Shown here one piece after another: positions 6,241-12,104 of a DNA stretch of 14,231 bases (position 1 is its first letter; each line of letters opens with the position of its first letter). The stretch lies in assembly GCA_025453415.1 (NCBI GenBank), contig JALOQL010000013.1, positions 1-14,231 of the forward strand. Direction: 5' to 3'. Made by a program: the position numbers and the translations under genes. The DNA is from Minisyncoccota bacterium. Lineage in GTDB: Bacteria > Patescibacteriota > Minisyncoccia > Minisyncoccales > UBA5738. Below the pieces are notes generated by a model that saw nothing but the letters and a program-made list of their open reading frames with translations, was not told where the DNA came from and made no database searches.

Positions 6241-6410
6241 TCCGCCGCAAATCGGGCAAATTGGCCGGATTTTTCAATTTCGGTGCCTTCCGGTTTAACT
6301 CGTTTGAGTATCAAAAAAGGATCGGTGCTTGGATCCTTCCTGTGCTCAAAGTAGGCAAACGTTCCCTCCTGGGTCCCGGAGAATCCGGAACAGTCCGGTG
6401 ATGCTCCCAA
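6237..6410 (-). CDS. Possible small protein or 5'-truncated gene upstream of the HD hydrolase
   Basis: A 57-codon frame reads LGASPDCSGFSGTQEG, then TFAYFEHRKDPSTDPF, then LILKRVKPEGTEIEKSGQF, and stops with a TGA that overlaps the 6240 ATG (ATGA), a hallmark of translational coupling. The only start available is a TTG at 6410 with no ribosome binding site, and the frame opens inside palindromic unit R4. I suspect a gene whose 5' end was lost at the repeat, as at dinD in the other direction. The amino acid mix looks protein-like but I recognise no family. A hairpin with a T-run on the minus strand (6313-6338) lies inside the frame and could instead be a terminator for the gene ending at 6507. 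Confidence 0.4.
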   Translation of the reverse strand: MGASPDCSGFSGTQEGTFAYFEHRKDPSTDPFLILKRVKPEGTEIEKSGQFARFAAE

Positions 6411-6417
6411 GTAATGC

Positions 6418-6459
6418 TCGCTTGCCGAGGTCAGGCCTCGTTAGTTCGAGCCTCGTTAG
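6418..6459 (+). repeat. Palindromic repeat unit R4 with an extra half-unit
   Basis: CTTGCCGAGGTCAGGCCTCG (6421-6440) is followed by TTAG, then by a partial copy GAGCCTCGTTAG (6448-6459). The stem core (6426-6440) carries one T-G wobble, intermediate between the R2 and R3 versions. Confidence 0.75.
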
Positions 6460-6506
6460 TCCGAACAACAATAAAAAAGGCCTTGGTTTTCACCTTGGCA
6501 TGCTTG

Positions 6507-7157
6507 TTACTTCTTGGCATCTTCCCCGAATATTCTTCTGTGTGTTTCCGCTCGCCGCTCGGTCTCCAGTTTTTCTTTTTCTATTTTGTCCGCTTCTTCT
6601 TCGGCTATTTCTTGCGGATCTTTGATTTCAAATCTACTGGCCCATAATATCCACAGAATGATTGTGGCAATGATCAAGGGCAGGCGCATGATATATAAAA
6701 CGAGACCATGCAATATCCACCAACTGCCGGCGTGGATGTTCAGTTCCCTGATTATGCCCCGCAGATCATCAAGCTGGGAAGAATACTCGACGCTTGTCCT
6801 GTTCAGCCGTTGCAACTCCCCGGCTCTGATTATCGAAGAATTCAGCGATTGCATTATTAGGCTCATATCGTTATCTGGACGTTTGAAGAAGATCGCGTCA
6901 TAACCGTGGGTTATCCCCCATTTTTGCATTCCGTGCTCGCAGTTTCTGAGGTATTGTTCCATATCCTCGGGATTAGCCGCTACTTGGGCACGGTATTGCC
7001 ACGCAATCGTGTCGGCAGCAATTCTTTGGTTCTGGATTATACTAACGGCTATTAGCAATCCTGTGAGCAAAGTTACTATAACCACGATCGCGAACAGCGG
7101 CGCAAAAATCCGGTATTGCCAATGAGGCTTCCGATTTCTTTTAGATACAGTCAGCAT
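6507..7157 (-). CDS. Membrane protein with two TM segments and a C-terminal coiled coil, unknown function
   Basis: The 216-residue product starts at the ATG at 7157, which has AAGGTG 5 nt upstream; an upstream TTG at 7193 is less likely. A basic N-terminus (SKRNRKPHWQYR) precedes TM1 (about 17-41). Residues about 42-144 would lie outside the membrane, with two Trp-rich spots and possible helices (NPEDMEQYLRNCEHGMQKW). TM2 spans about 145-172 (ILHGLVLYIMRLPLIIATII). A charged C-terminal tail (about 173-216, EEEADKIEKEKLETERRAET) is probably a cytoplasmic coiled coil. No family is recognised. The layout resembles a four-helix sensor module without any signalling domain, but that is only a shape comparison. 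Confidence 0.82.
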   Translation of the reverse strand: MLTVSKRNRKPHWQYRIFAPLFAIVVIVTLLTGLLIAVSIIQNQRIAADTIAWQYRAQVAANPEDMEQYLRNCEHGMQKWGITHGYDAIFFKRPDNDMSLIMQSLNSSIIRAGELQRLNRTSVEYSSQLDDLRGIIRELNIHAGSWWILHGLVLYIMRLPLIIATIILWILWASRFEIKDPQEIAEEEADKIEKEKLETERRAETHRRIFGEDAKK

Positions 7158-7202
7158 CCAATCACCTTTTTCTAAGAACAATTTGGTTAGCAAATTTGTT
7201 TT

Positions 7203-7231
7203 ATAATGACATATTTTATTAATTTTGTCAA
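7203..7231 (-). promoter_or_regulatory. Promoter of the 7157 membrane protein gene
   Basis: On the minus strand a consensus TTGACA (7231-7226), a 17-bp spacer and CATTAT (7208-7203) lie about 46 nt upstream of the ATG. Unlike the leaderless genes, this one has a normal 5' leader and a Shine-Dalgarno (AAGGTG, 7168-7163). Confidence 0.65.
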
Positions 7232-7285
7232 ATTAGAGAATAATCCGAAGTGAAAGCAAGTAAAAGCGAATAGGTCCTTTTATAA

Positions 7286-7314
7286 GGCGCGTGGAGGGTT
7301 GACCTCTACGCGTC
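7286..7314. repeat. Second palindromic repeat type, unit 2
   Basis: CGCGTGGAGG (7288-7297) and CCTCTACGCG (7303-7312) pair along 10 bp with one G-T wobble and a 5-nt loop, GTTGA. It resembles 4137-4160 in both sequence and layout. Confidence 0.6.
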
Positions 7315-7352
7315 CGCACAAGATAAAAGCTGGTTCGACCGAGTACCCTTTT

Positions 7353-7397
7353 TGAGCTTGCCGAGGCCTTGAGCTTGCCGATATCTGACCTCGTTAG
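7353..7397 (+). repeat. Palindromic repeat unit R5, degenerate and partly duplicated
   Basis: The left half GCTTGCCGAGGCC (7356-7368) is followed by a second start, GCTTGCCGATATCTGACC (7373-7390), and ends in TCGTTAG. The stem is no longer perfect. It directly adjoins dispersed repeat copy B. Confidence 0.6.
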
Positions 7398-7403
7398 TTT
7401 GAA

Positions 7404-7495
7404 ATCAAAATCCGCGAACCGTCTTTCTGTCGCGATTATGATTGTACCGGAGTTTCACGGGGTAAGTAGCTTGTTACGTAACAAGGTAAGTAACA
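7404..7495. repeat. Dispersed intergenic repeat, copy B
   Basis: This is the counterpart of 3401-3494. Here the palindrome is perfect, CTTGTTACGTAACAAG (7470-7485), again between direct GGTAAGTA copies. The terminator follows after 1 bp; in copy A it follows after 32 bp. Confidence 0.7.
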
Positions 7496-7496
7496 A

Positions 7497-7526
7497 AAAA
7501 GCACAGAGGTTTTTTTCTGTGCTTTT
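7497..7526. terminator. Hairpin terminator of the 12-cysteine protein gene
   Basis: On the minus strand AAAAGCACAGA pairs with TCTGTGCTTTT, and the stem is followed by further T. It begins 9 nt after the stop of the 7535-7993 gene. The sequence is closely related to the terminator at 3527-3557. Confidence 0.75.
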
Positions 7527-7534
7527 CGGTGTGC

Positions 7535-7993
7535 TTAGTTTGCCTGCGGGTTGGGTTCGTTTTTCCTGCAAACAATCAGCCATCCCGAGCAGGCGCCTCC
7601 TTCATCGCATTGGGATTCGGTCACTTGATGAAGCCCCGGGCAGCAGACCAGGCGGTCTTCGTTGCGGTCCGATTCGCCTTCTTTGGAGCAGGCCCTGAGG
7701 CCGCAGGTTCGTTTGCCGTTTGTGAATATGCATTGGCAGCCCTGCTGGGCGCCGTTAAGTTTTCTGCATGGGGTTCCGTCCGGGCATGTTTCGCACGCGC
7801 CTTGGGGAAGCGGATCGCTGGCGCGGGCCGTTTCCACGGTCGTGGTCGGTTTGTTTTCCGGATCGGTCGCGCTTGGAATGGTTTCACTTCCCGGAGTGAC
7901 TATCGGGCTATTTCCCCGGTTTAAATTTAAAAATAAAGCGATTCCGATCGCGATCAGGAAAATCACAATTGAGAACAGCAGGATTTTTTTCAT
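7535..7993 (-). CDS. Anchored or secreted cysteine-rich protein, 12 Cys
   Basis: The 152-residue product begins at the ATG at 7993, 8 nt after a -10 box; the open frame to 8023 has no support. Residues 1-22 (MKKILLFSIVIFLIAIGIAL) form a signal peptide or anchor. Residues about 25-63 are a Pro/Thr/Ser/Glu-rich linker (TPGSETIPSATDPENKPTTT). The remaining 88 or so residues hold all 12 cysteines, with spacings such as CETCPDGTPC, CQC, LVCCPG and CDEGGACSG, like a small disulfide-locked extracellular domain with up to six bonds. No named family is recognised. It lies just downstream of the much larger cysteine-repeat protein on the same strand, but has its own promoter and terminator. Confidence 0.85.
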   Translation of the reverse strand: MKKILLFSIVIFLIAIGIALFLNLNRGNSPIVTPGSETIPSATDPENKPTTTVETARASDPLPQGACETCPDGTPCRKLNGAQQGCQCIFTNGKRTCGLRACSKEGESDRNEDRLVCCPGLHQVTESQCDEGGACSGWLIVCRKNEPNPQAN

Positions 7994-8001
7994 ATTAATC
8001 C

Positions 8002-8030
8002 AGATTAGCGTTTTTGGGCCCATTTTTCAA
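8002..8030 (-). promoter_or_regulatory. Promoter of the 12-cysteine protein gene, leaderless module copy 3
   Basis: On the minus strand TTGAAA (8030-8025), a 17-bp spacer and TAATCT (8007-8002) are followed by GGATTAAT and the ATG at 7993. Box spacing and the 8-nt gap to the start are identical to the radC and dinD modules. Confidence 0.65.
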
Positions 8031-8162
8031 TTTATGCGAGGTTTTTTGCGCAAGGTTTGTAAAAATTAGTGAAGGCCAAACCTCCGCGAATTTCGTTGTC
8101 AATAAAAACCACACCCTATGCTTGGTCGTTTTTTTCAATTCATCTATGGCGCGATCGCTGAA

Positions 8163-9548
8163 TTATCGGGCGGAATAATAGCAGGAGCTTCTTACCTGGC
8201 CGTCGGCGATATTGTCGCAAATATCCAAATTATGGGTGTCTTGGGCGATATACTCGAAGCATAATGCCGCATCAATTTCGTCGGTGATTTTTTTGCAGAT
8301 ATTCTGGTCGGTATTCTTTTTAGCAAGGCTGCGATAGCATTCCGCTGAATCCGATTCCTTGCCGGCAAGCTCGCAAATTGCGGGATCGTTTTTGGCCAGC
8401 GCGGTTTTCCGGTAGCAATCGCCGGAGTCGGTTTTAAAGGTGGCGATCTTGGCGCAGATCGACGCATCTTGTTTGGCAGTCGCCACTTTTACATAACAGA
8501 TGTCTTTTGAGGAGCTTCTCGGGCCGGTAAAAATATCGCAGTCGGAACTTTCCGTCGGTTTTTCCATTAATTCTCCGTGGCAGTAATCCTTTTTGTCGGC
8601 ATCGGTTACGTTAGCGCAGATGGTGGCGTCTTTCTTTGCCCTTGCCACGCCCCAATAGCAATTGCTCCTTGTGTCCGACTCCGTAACCTGCGCGCAAATT
8701 CTCGGGTTTTGTTCCTTTTCCGCGGCTTCTGATCGGCAGAGGTTTTTTGAATGTTCGTCGGAAAGGCCGTCACAGGCCGACAGTTCGCCCGCCGCGATTG
8801 CGATGTCGCGATAGCATGCCAATTTATAGCCGGTGGAGGACAATTTTTCGCAAATCTGCTCGTTTTTTTGATCAACGGCGATATTATAAAGACAAGTGTT
8901 TTTTTCCAGCTCCTGGACCACGTTTGTGCACAGGCTGGTATCCAAATTTGATCTTCCCGCTTCCCTATAGCAAGAATCGCGATCCGACGAATTCACGATT
9001 TTCTTGCAAATCGCCGCATCCTGGTTGGCATGCATTCTATTGGCGTAATAGTAGCAGCGATCTCTTGCGCTTTGGTCGGCAACGTTATCGCAAATCGAGG
9101 GTTCTTGTTTGCTTTCCGCAATTTTGGAGAGGCATGCGTCTTTTTTTGCGGGGTCGGCGACAATGGCGCAATTTTGTTCATCTTTTGTCACTACCGAAAC
9201 AGCAGCAAGGCAGTCGTCTTTTATCCAATCATCGGTAATCGAATTGCAAGGCGCGGTATCGGGTATTTTTGGCGCGACACTGGAATAGCAAAGGTTTTTC
9301 TCGGTGCTGTCGCTAATATTTTCGCAAATTTCCGGTTTTTTTTCCCTTTCGGCGGTGCCCCAATGGCAATTATCCTGTTTTTCCACGCTATCATATTCGA
9401 TACAGGGTCGCTGTCCGGTGGCTTTTTGAGGCGTTGCGTTTTTAATCGAGCCGATATTTCCTTTGACGGGAAAAAGCGCAAAGATGGCGATTCCTGCGCA
9501 AACCAATGCAATGCCTAATCCGGTTATTGCCCAAAAAATACGATTCAT
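8163..9548 (-). CDS. Exported cysteine-repeat protein, about 16 repeats of 26 residues
   Basis: The 461-residue product has an N-terminal anchor or signal (about 5-28, FWAITGLGIALVCAGIAIFALF), a short linker, and then from about residue 49 to the end nothing but a tandem repeat. The consensus is roughly C-x2-I-x8-C-Y-x3-A-x5-D-x2-I, with the two cysteines 13 residues apart and the next unit starting 13 residues later. I count about 16 units, mostly 26 residues with a few of 27-28, and about 32 repeat cysteines. Each unit reads as a pair of short helices, so a disulfide-stapled helical solenoid outside the cell is likely. I know no named family with this pattern; it is loosely like Sel1/TPR solenoids but lacks their Gly/Ala signatures. 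Unit sequences are well diverged, so the repeat is old and under selection. The upstream sequence is AT-rich, with no convincing promoter or Shine-Dalgarno. Confidence 0.93.
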   Translation of the reverse strand: MNRIFWAITGLGIALVCAGIAIFALFPVKGNIGSIKNATPQKATGQRPCIEYDSVEKQDNCHWGTAEREKKPEICENISDSTEKNLCYSSVAPKIPDTAPCNSITDDWIKDDCLAAVSVVTKDEQNCAIVADPAKKDACLSKIAESKQEPSICDNVADQSARDRCYYYANRMHANQDAAICKKIVNSSDRDSCYREAGRSNLDTSLCTNVVQELEKNTCLYNIAVDQKNEQICEKLSSTGYKLACYRDIAIAAGELSACDGLSDEHSKNLCRSEAAEKEQNPRICAQVTESDTRSNCYWGVARAKKDATICANVTDADKKDYCHGELMEKPTESSDCDIFTGPRSSSKDICYVKVATAKQDASICAKIATFKTDSGDCYRKTALAKNDPAICELAGKESDSAECYRSLAKKNTDQNICKKITDEIDAALCFEYIAQDTHNLDICDNIADGQVRSSCYYSAR

Positions 9549-9671
9549 GGTTATTTTGATTCGATGGTTGTCGAAATAAATTACTAATTTTATAAAAAGG
9601 ATGCGCGGTGCACCGCTCTGTCACTCAATTGCTTCATGCGTCAAGAATCAGGGTGTCGTTTTGGGGATGAT

Positions 9672-10043
9672 TTATCCGGAGCAGCCGCAGGATTTTTTGG
9701 GCGGGAGTGTGAACGGAAAGTTGATTTCGTGGCTGATGGTGGTGGCCAGGTCGCCGACCAGGGCCTCGAGGCGTTTGCGGGCGTCGAAAAAATCGTCGAT
9801 GACGCGGTTTTTTCTTACCTGATCCAAAAGATGTTCGTAAGCCGCCCTTTGCTCTTCCCTGCCGGGGAAATTTCCCTGCTCAATGGCATCCAGGGTGCCT
9901 TGCGCCATTTGCAGGTCCTCCGGCAATTTTTGCGCCGCCTTATCGCTTTCGTAGGCCCGCGCCGCTTCGGTATATGCCTGCCATTCCTTGGTTTCCCGGA
10001 CGGCCTGCGAAAATTCAACGATTTTTTGTTCCAGATTGTTCAT
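9672..10043 (-). CDS. YlbF/YmcA-family protein
   Basis: The 123-residue product is largely helical and matches the YlbF/YmcA (Com_YlbF, DUF964) shape: EQKIVEFSQAVRETKEWQAYTEAARAYESD at the N-terminus (5-34), a second helix around LPEDLQMAQGTLDAIEQG, and QVRKNRVIDDFFDARKRLEALVGDLATTIS near the end. In Bacillus, YlbF and YmcA form a complex with YaaT that carries Fe-S clusters and affects RNA processing and development. The C-terminal CGC motif (Cys119 and Cys121) is in keeping with the Cys-containing tails of YlbF-type members. The start is the ATG at 10043, with only weak upstream signals. It may be cotranscribed with the RhuM-Fic gene that ends 67 bp upstream. Function in this organism is unknown. 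Confidence 0.75.
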   Translation of the reverse strand: MNNLEQKIVEFSQAVRETKEWQAYTEAARAYESDKAAQKLPEDLQMAQGTLDAIEQGNFPGREEQRAAYEHLLDQVRKNRVIDDFFDARKRLEALVGDLATTISHEINFPFTLPPKKSCGCSG

Positions 10044-10110
10044 AGTTTTAGCGGTGTTTTACGTTCGCGGATAACGACTCCACCTTTGATGTATAAGCTT
10101 GCTTACGTTT

Positions 10111-11118
10111 TTATTTTATCAGTTGGGTGATCAGGGCGACGATCTGGTCTTTTTCCGCGGGCTGGCTTTCCGCGACCAACAGCGCCAGTGCGGCCAGAGC
10201 GTTGTCGTTGAGCTTTTTCTCACCGCCGTTGCGGTAAAGCGAACCGCACCGGTCAAGGAAATATACGAAAAGCAGCGAGCCGAGGCGCTTGTTGCCGTCG
10301 GAGAACGGATGGTCCTTGATGGTCAGATAAAGCAAATGCGCGGCTTTCGCCTCAAGCGTCGGATAAAGTTCCTTTCCGCCGAATGTTTGGTACAGATTGC
10401 CGATGATCGATAAAAACGATCCATCGCGCTCGATGCCGAAGAAATCCCCGGCTTTGCCGGCGCCTTTGAGCTCGCCGGCGATCTTTCGCACCAATCCGCG
10501 GGCAATTTCCTCGGTCATCACGAATACCGGTTTGGTTCCTTTGGGCGCGGCAAGGGTGCCGCGGTCGTATTCGTCGAGGATTTCGACGGTTTTGGCATAT
10601 GCCGCCAGCAGTTCGATGATCTCGCCTTCCTGGCCGCGCAGCAGTTCGGTCTTAGATTTTTGTTGCAGAAAGGCCACGACGCCCTGGAGTTGTCGAAACT
10701 TGTCCTGCGCCTCGGCTAGCCGTTTTTCGTTGATGGCATATCCCTTGACCAGATAATCTCGCAAGGTATTGGTGGCCCAGATCCTGAATTGAGTTGCCCG
10801 CACGGAATTGACCCGGTAGCCCACCGAGATGATCATATCGAGATTGTAGTACTCGATGGACCGTTTAATCTGTCTTTTCCCTTCAACTTGAACTGTTGCG
10901 ATTTTTGCAACAGTTGAATTCTTTTTTAGTTCGCCGGATTCATAAATATTGCCAATATGGCGCGATATGCCCGATTTATCCGTATCGAACAAGAGCGCGA
11001 TTTGGGATAGGTTCAGCCAAACGGTTTCCTGCTCGAAATGCACGTCCAGTCGCGGGCCGGTTTTCGAGCGGTAAATGATTATTTCGCCTTTTTTCGGTTC
11101 CAAATCTTTTTTGGCCAT
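10111..11118 (-). CDS. RhuM-family protein with C-terminal Fic/Doc domain
   Basis: The 335-residue protein combines a RhuM-type N-terminal half with a Fic/Doc C-terminal half, a common fusion in bacteria of this sort. The N-terminal part (about 15-125) has VWLNLSQIALLFDTDKSGIS, a putative helix-turn-helix, and YYNLDMIISVGYRVNSVRAT, the RhuM signature. A coiled segment (about 130-165) leads to the Fic core with HPFSDGNKRLG (270-280). True Fic AMP-transferases read HPFx[DE]GNGRxxR, while Doc kinases read HxFxxANKR. This one has a Fic-like first half and a Doc-like NKR ending. The reaction may therefore be AMP transfer or phosphorylation of a target protein. No separate antitoxin is seen next to it. 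An AGGGG ribosome binding site lies 8 nt before the ATG. Confidence 0.9.
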   Translation of the reverse strand: MAKKDLEPKKGEIIIYRSKTGPRLDVHFEQETVWLNLSQIALLFDTDKSGISRHIGNIYESGELKKNSTVAKIATVQVEGKRQIKRSIEYYNLDMIISVGYRVNSVRATQFRIWATNTLRDYLVKGYAINEKRLAEAQDKFRQLQGVVAFLQQKSKTELLRGQEGEIIELLAAYAKTVEILDEYDRGTLAAPKGTKPVFVMTEEIARGLVRKIAGELKGAGKAGDFFGIERDGSFLSIIGNLYQTFGGKELYPTLEAKAAHLLYLTIKDHPFSDGNKRLGSLLFVYFLDRCGSLYRNGGEKKLNDNALAALALLVAESQPAEKDQIVALITQLIK

Positions 11119-11138
11119 ATATTTCCCCTATGTAATCC

Positions 11139-11167
11139 AAATTACCGCTTTTGGCCATTCAAATCAA
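11139..11167 (-). promoter_or_regulatory. Promoter of the RhuM-Fic gene
   Basis: On the minus strand TTGATT (11167-11162), a 17-bp spacer and TAATTT (11144-11139) are followed by GGATTACATAGGGGAAATAT and the ATG. The bases after the -10 box resemble the leaderless module (GGATTA), but here a 20-nt stretch with a Shine-Dalgarno has room. Confidence 0.5.
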
Positions 11168-11187
11168 TTCGCAAGCGTCGCCGATGG

Positions 11188-11217
11188 TTGGCGGGAGGGG
11201 TGGATACGTGGGATAAT
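11188..11217 (+). promoter_or_regulatory. Candidate promoter of the FecR-domain gene
   Basis: TTGGCG (11188-11193), an 18-bp spacer and GATAAT (11212-11217, 5 of 6 matches) lie 17 nt before the ATG at 11235. The -35 box is poor. GGAG (11218-11221) is 13 nt from the start, rather far for a ribosome binding site. Confidence 0.45.
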
Positions 11218-11234
11218 GGAGTAATTGAAAAAAT

Positions 11235-12104
11235 ATGAAAAAAGCTTTTTTGGTTTCTTTGGGTCTGCTTGCCGGTTTGGTTGTTGCGGGAGATTGTTTT
11301 GCGGGGTCCGTTAGCCCGATGAAGGGATCGAAGCTGGCCAGCCCGGAAGAACTGGGCGTAAAGGGAGAGGAGGCAACTACCAGCGATGCGGTTGCCGGTG
11401 AAAACGTTGCCACGGTTTCGGAGGTTGTGGGAAGGGTTCGCGTCATGCAGGCCGACGGAACTTGGGCCGATGTTTTGCCCGGAGCGACGCTTCCGGCCGG
11501 GACCGAGATTGAGACCGCCAAGAAGAGCCACGCGGTGATCACTTTTGCCGACGGCAGTACATTAACCATTGCCAGCGCGTCGGCGTTCAAGCTCACTCCC
11601 GACCTATTGAGCGAGGGCAGCGATACCTTCAACCGCCAAATTATGCTTTTGAGGGGGAAAATTTGGGCCAAAATCATTAAACTTAAGACGGGCAACAAGC
11701 GCTTTGAGGTGCGCACGCCCATGGAGGTGTTGGCGGTACGGGGCACCGACTTCATTGTCGATTGCGATCCAAGTGCCGATGTGACGAAAAATTTCGTCAA
11801 CGAAGGGACCGTGGAAATAGATAATCTTCATGGGCAAACGACAGCTCTCAACGCAGGCGAAAGCGCCGACATATACAGGGACGGCCAAATTAACCAAGGC
11901 CAAATGGCGACCGGCGATTGGGACCTCCTGGTTTCGGACATCGAAGGGGTGCCGGAAGAGAAGGCGGTGGGATCCGAAACCCCGCAGGAGCCTATCGGGG
12001 ATCTTGACCGTCCCCTCTTGTTACCGCGGATCGGTCAATTCGCGCTCGTATTTCTTGCAGGTTTGTCGGTATTCGTCGTTATTTTGTGGCGCAAAGATAA
12101 ATAG
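11235..12104 (+). CDS. FecR-domain surface protein with C-terminal membrane anchor
   Basis: The 289-residue product has a signal peptide (1-23, KKAFLVSLGLLAGLVVAG, cleavage likely after CFA). A FecR domain follows at about 62-215: VVGRVRVMQADGTWADVLPG, LPAGTEIETAKKSHAVITFA with DGSTLTIASAS, then EVRTPMEVLAVRGTDFIVD, which matches the usual RTP-x-A-VRGT-x-F pattern. The tail is acidic and Pro-rich (EGVPEEKAVGSETPQEPIGD). A final TM helix (about 266-284) is followed by WRKDK, so the domain should face outwards and be held at the membrane. In this form, without FecI or FecA partners, such domains are thought to be structural or sensory. It is divergent from RhuM-Fic. The stop codon is 1 nt from the arm of a terminator now split by a mobile element. 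Confidence 0.9.
   Translation: MKKAFLVSLGLLAGLVVAGDCFAGSVSPMKGSKLASPEELGVKGEEATTSDAVAGENVATVSEVVGRVRVMQADGTWADVLPGATLPAGTEIETAKKSHAVITFADGSTLTIASASAFKLTPDLLSEGSDTFNRQIMLLRGKIWAKIIKLKTGNKRFEVRTPMEVLAVRGTDFIVDCDPSADVTKNFVNEGTVEIDNLHGQTTALNAGESADIYRDGQINQGQMATGDWDLLVSDIEGVPEEKAVGSETPQEPIGDLDRPLLLPRIGQFALVFLAGLSVFVVILWRKDK

Larger units (their letters stand above)
7158..7534. other. Repeat-bearing intergenic region
   Basis: No gene is visible in these 377 bases. From left to right there is the promoter of the 7157 gene, an AT-rich stretch (7232-7285) in which I see nothing, the second-type palindrome (7286-7314), a degenerate R5 unit (7353-7397), dispersed repeat copy B (7404-7495) and a terminator (7497-7526). 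Its content mirrors the 3400-4200 region. Confidence 0.6.

Noticed and set aside
6240..6275. Fourth copy of the leaderless promoter before the HD gene (TTGAAA 17 bp then CGATTT, 8 nt, ATG)
   Set aside because: The -35 box and distances match but the -10 box is essentially absent, and the ATGA overlap explains the start without a promoter there.
6313..6338. Minus-strand hairpin AAGGATC...GATCCTT followed by T-run as terminator of the 6507 gene
   Set aside because: It lies inside the 57-codon frame coupled to the HD gene and its symmetry can come from a repeated Asp-Pro codon pair. It remains possible, so it is only mentioned in that entry.
8192..9518. Several long frames on both strands inside the cysteine-repeat gene
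   Set aside because: They are shadows of the 461-residue gene. Its regular repeat and coherent protein pattern fit only the chosen frame.
9603..9620. Palindrome GCGGTGCACCGC downstream of the YlbF gene as terminator
   Set aside because: The stem is 4 bp once a loop is allowed, and T-run spacing is poor. It may be chance.
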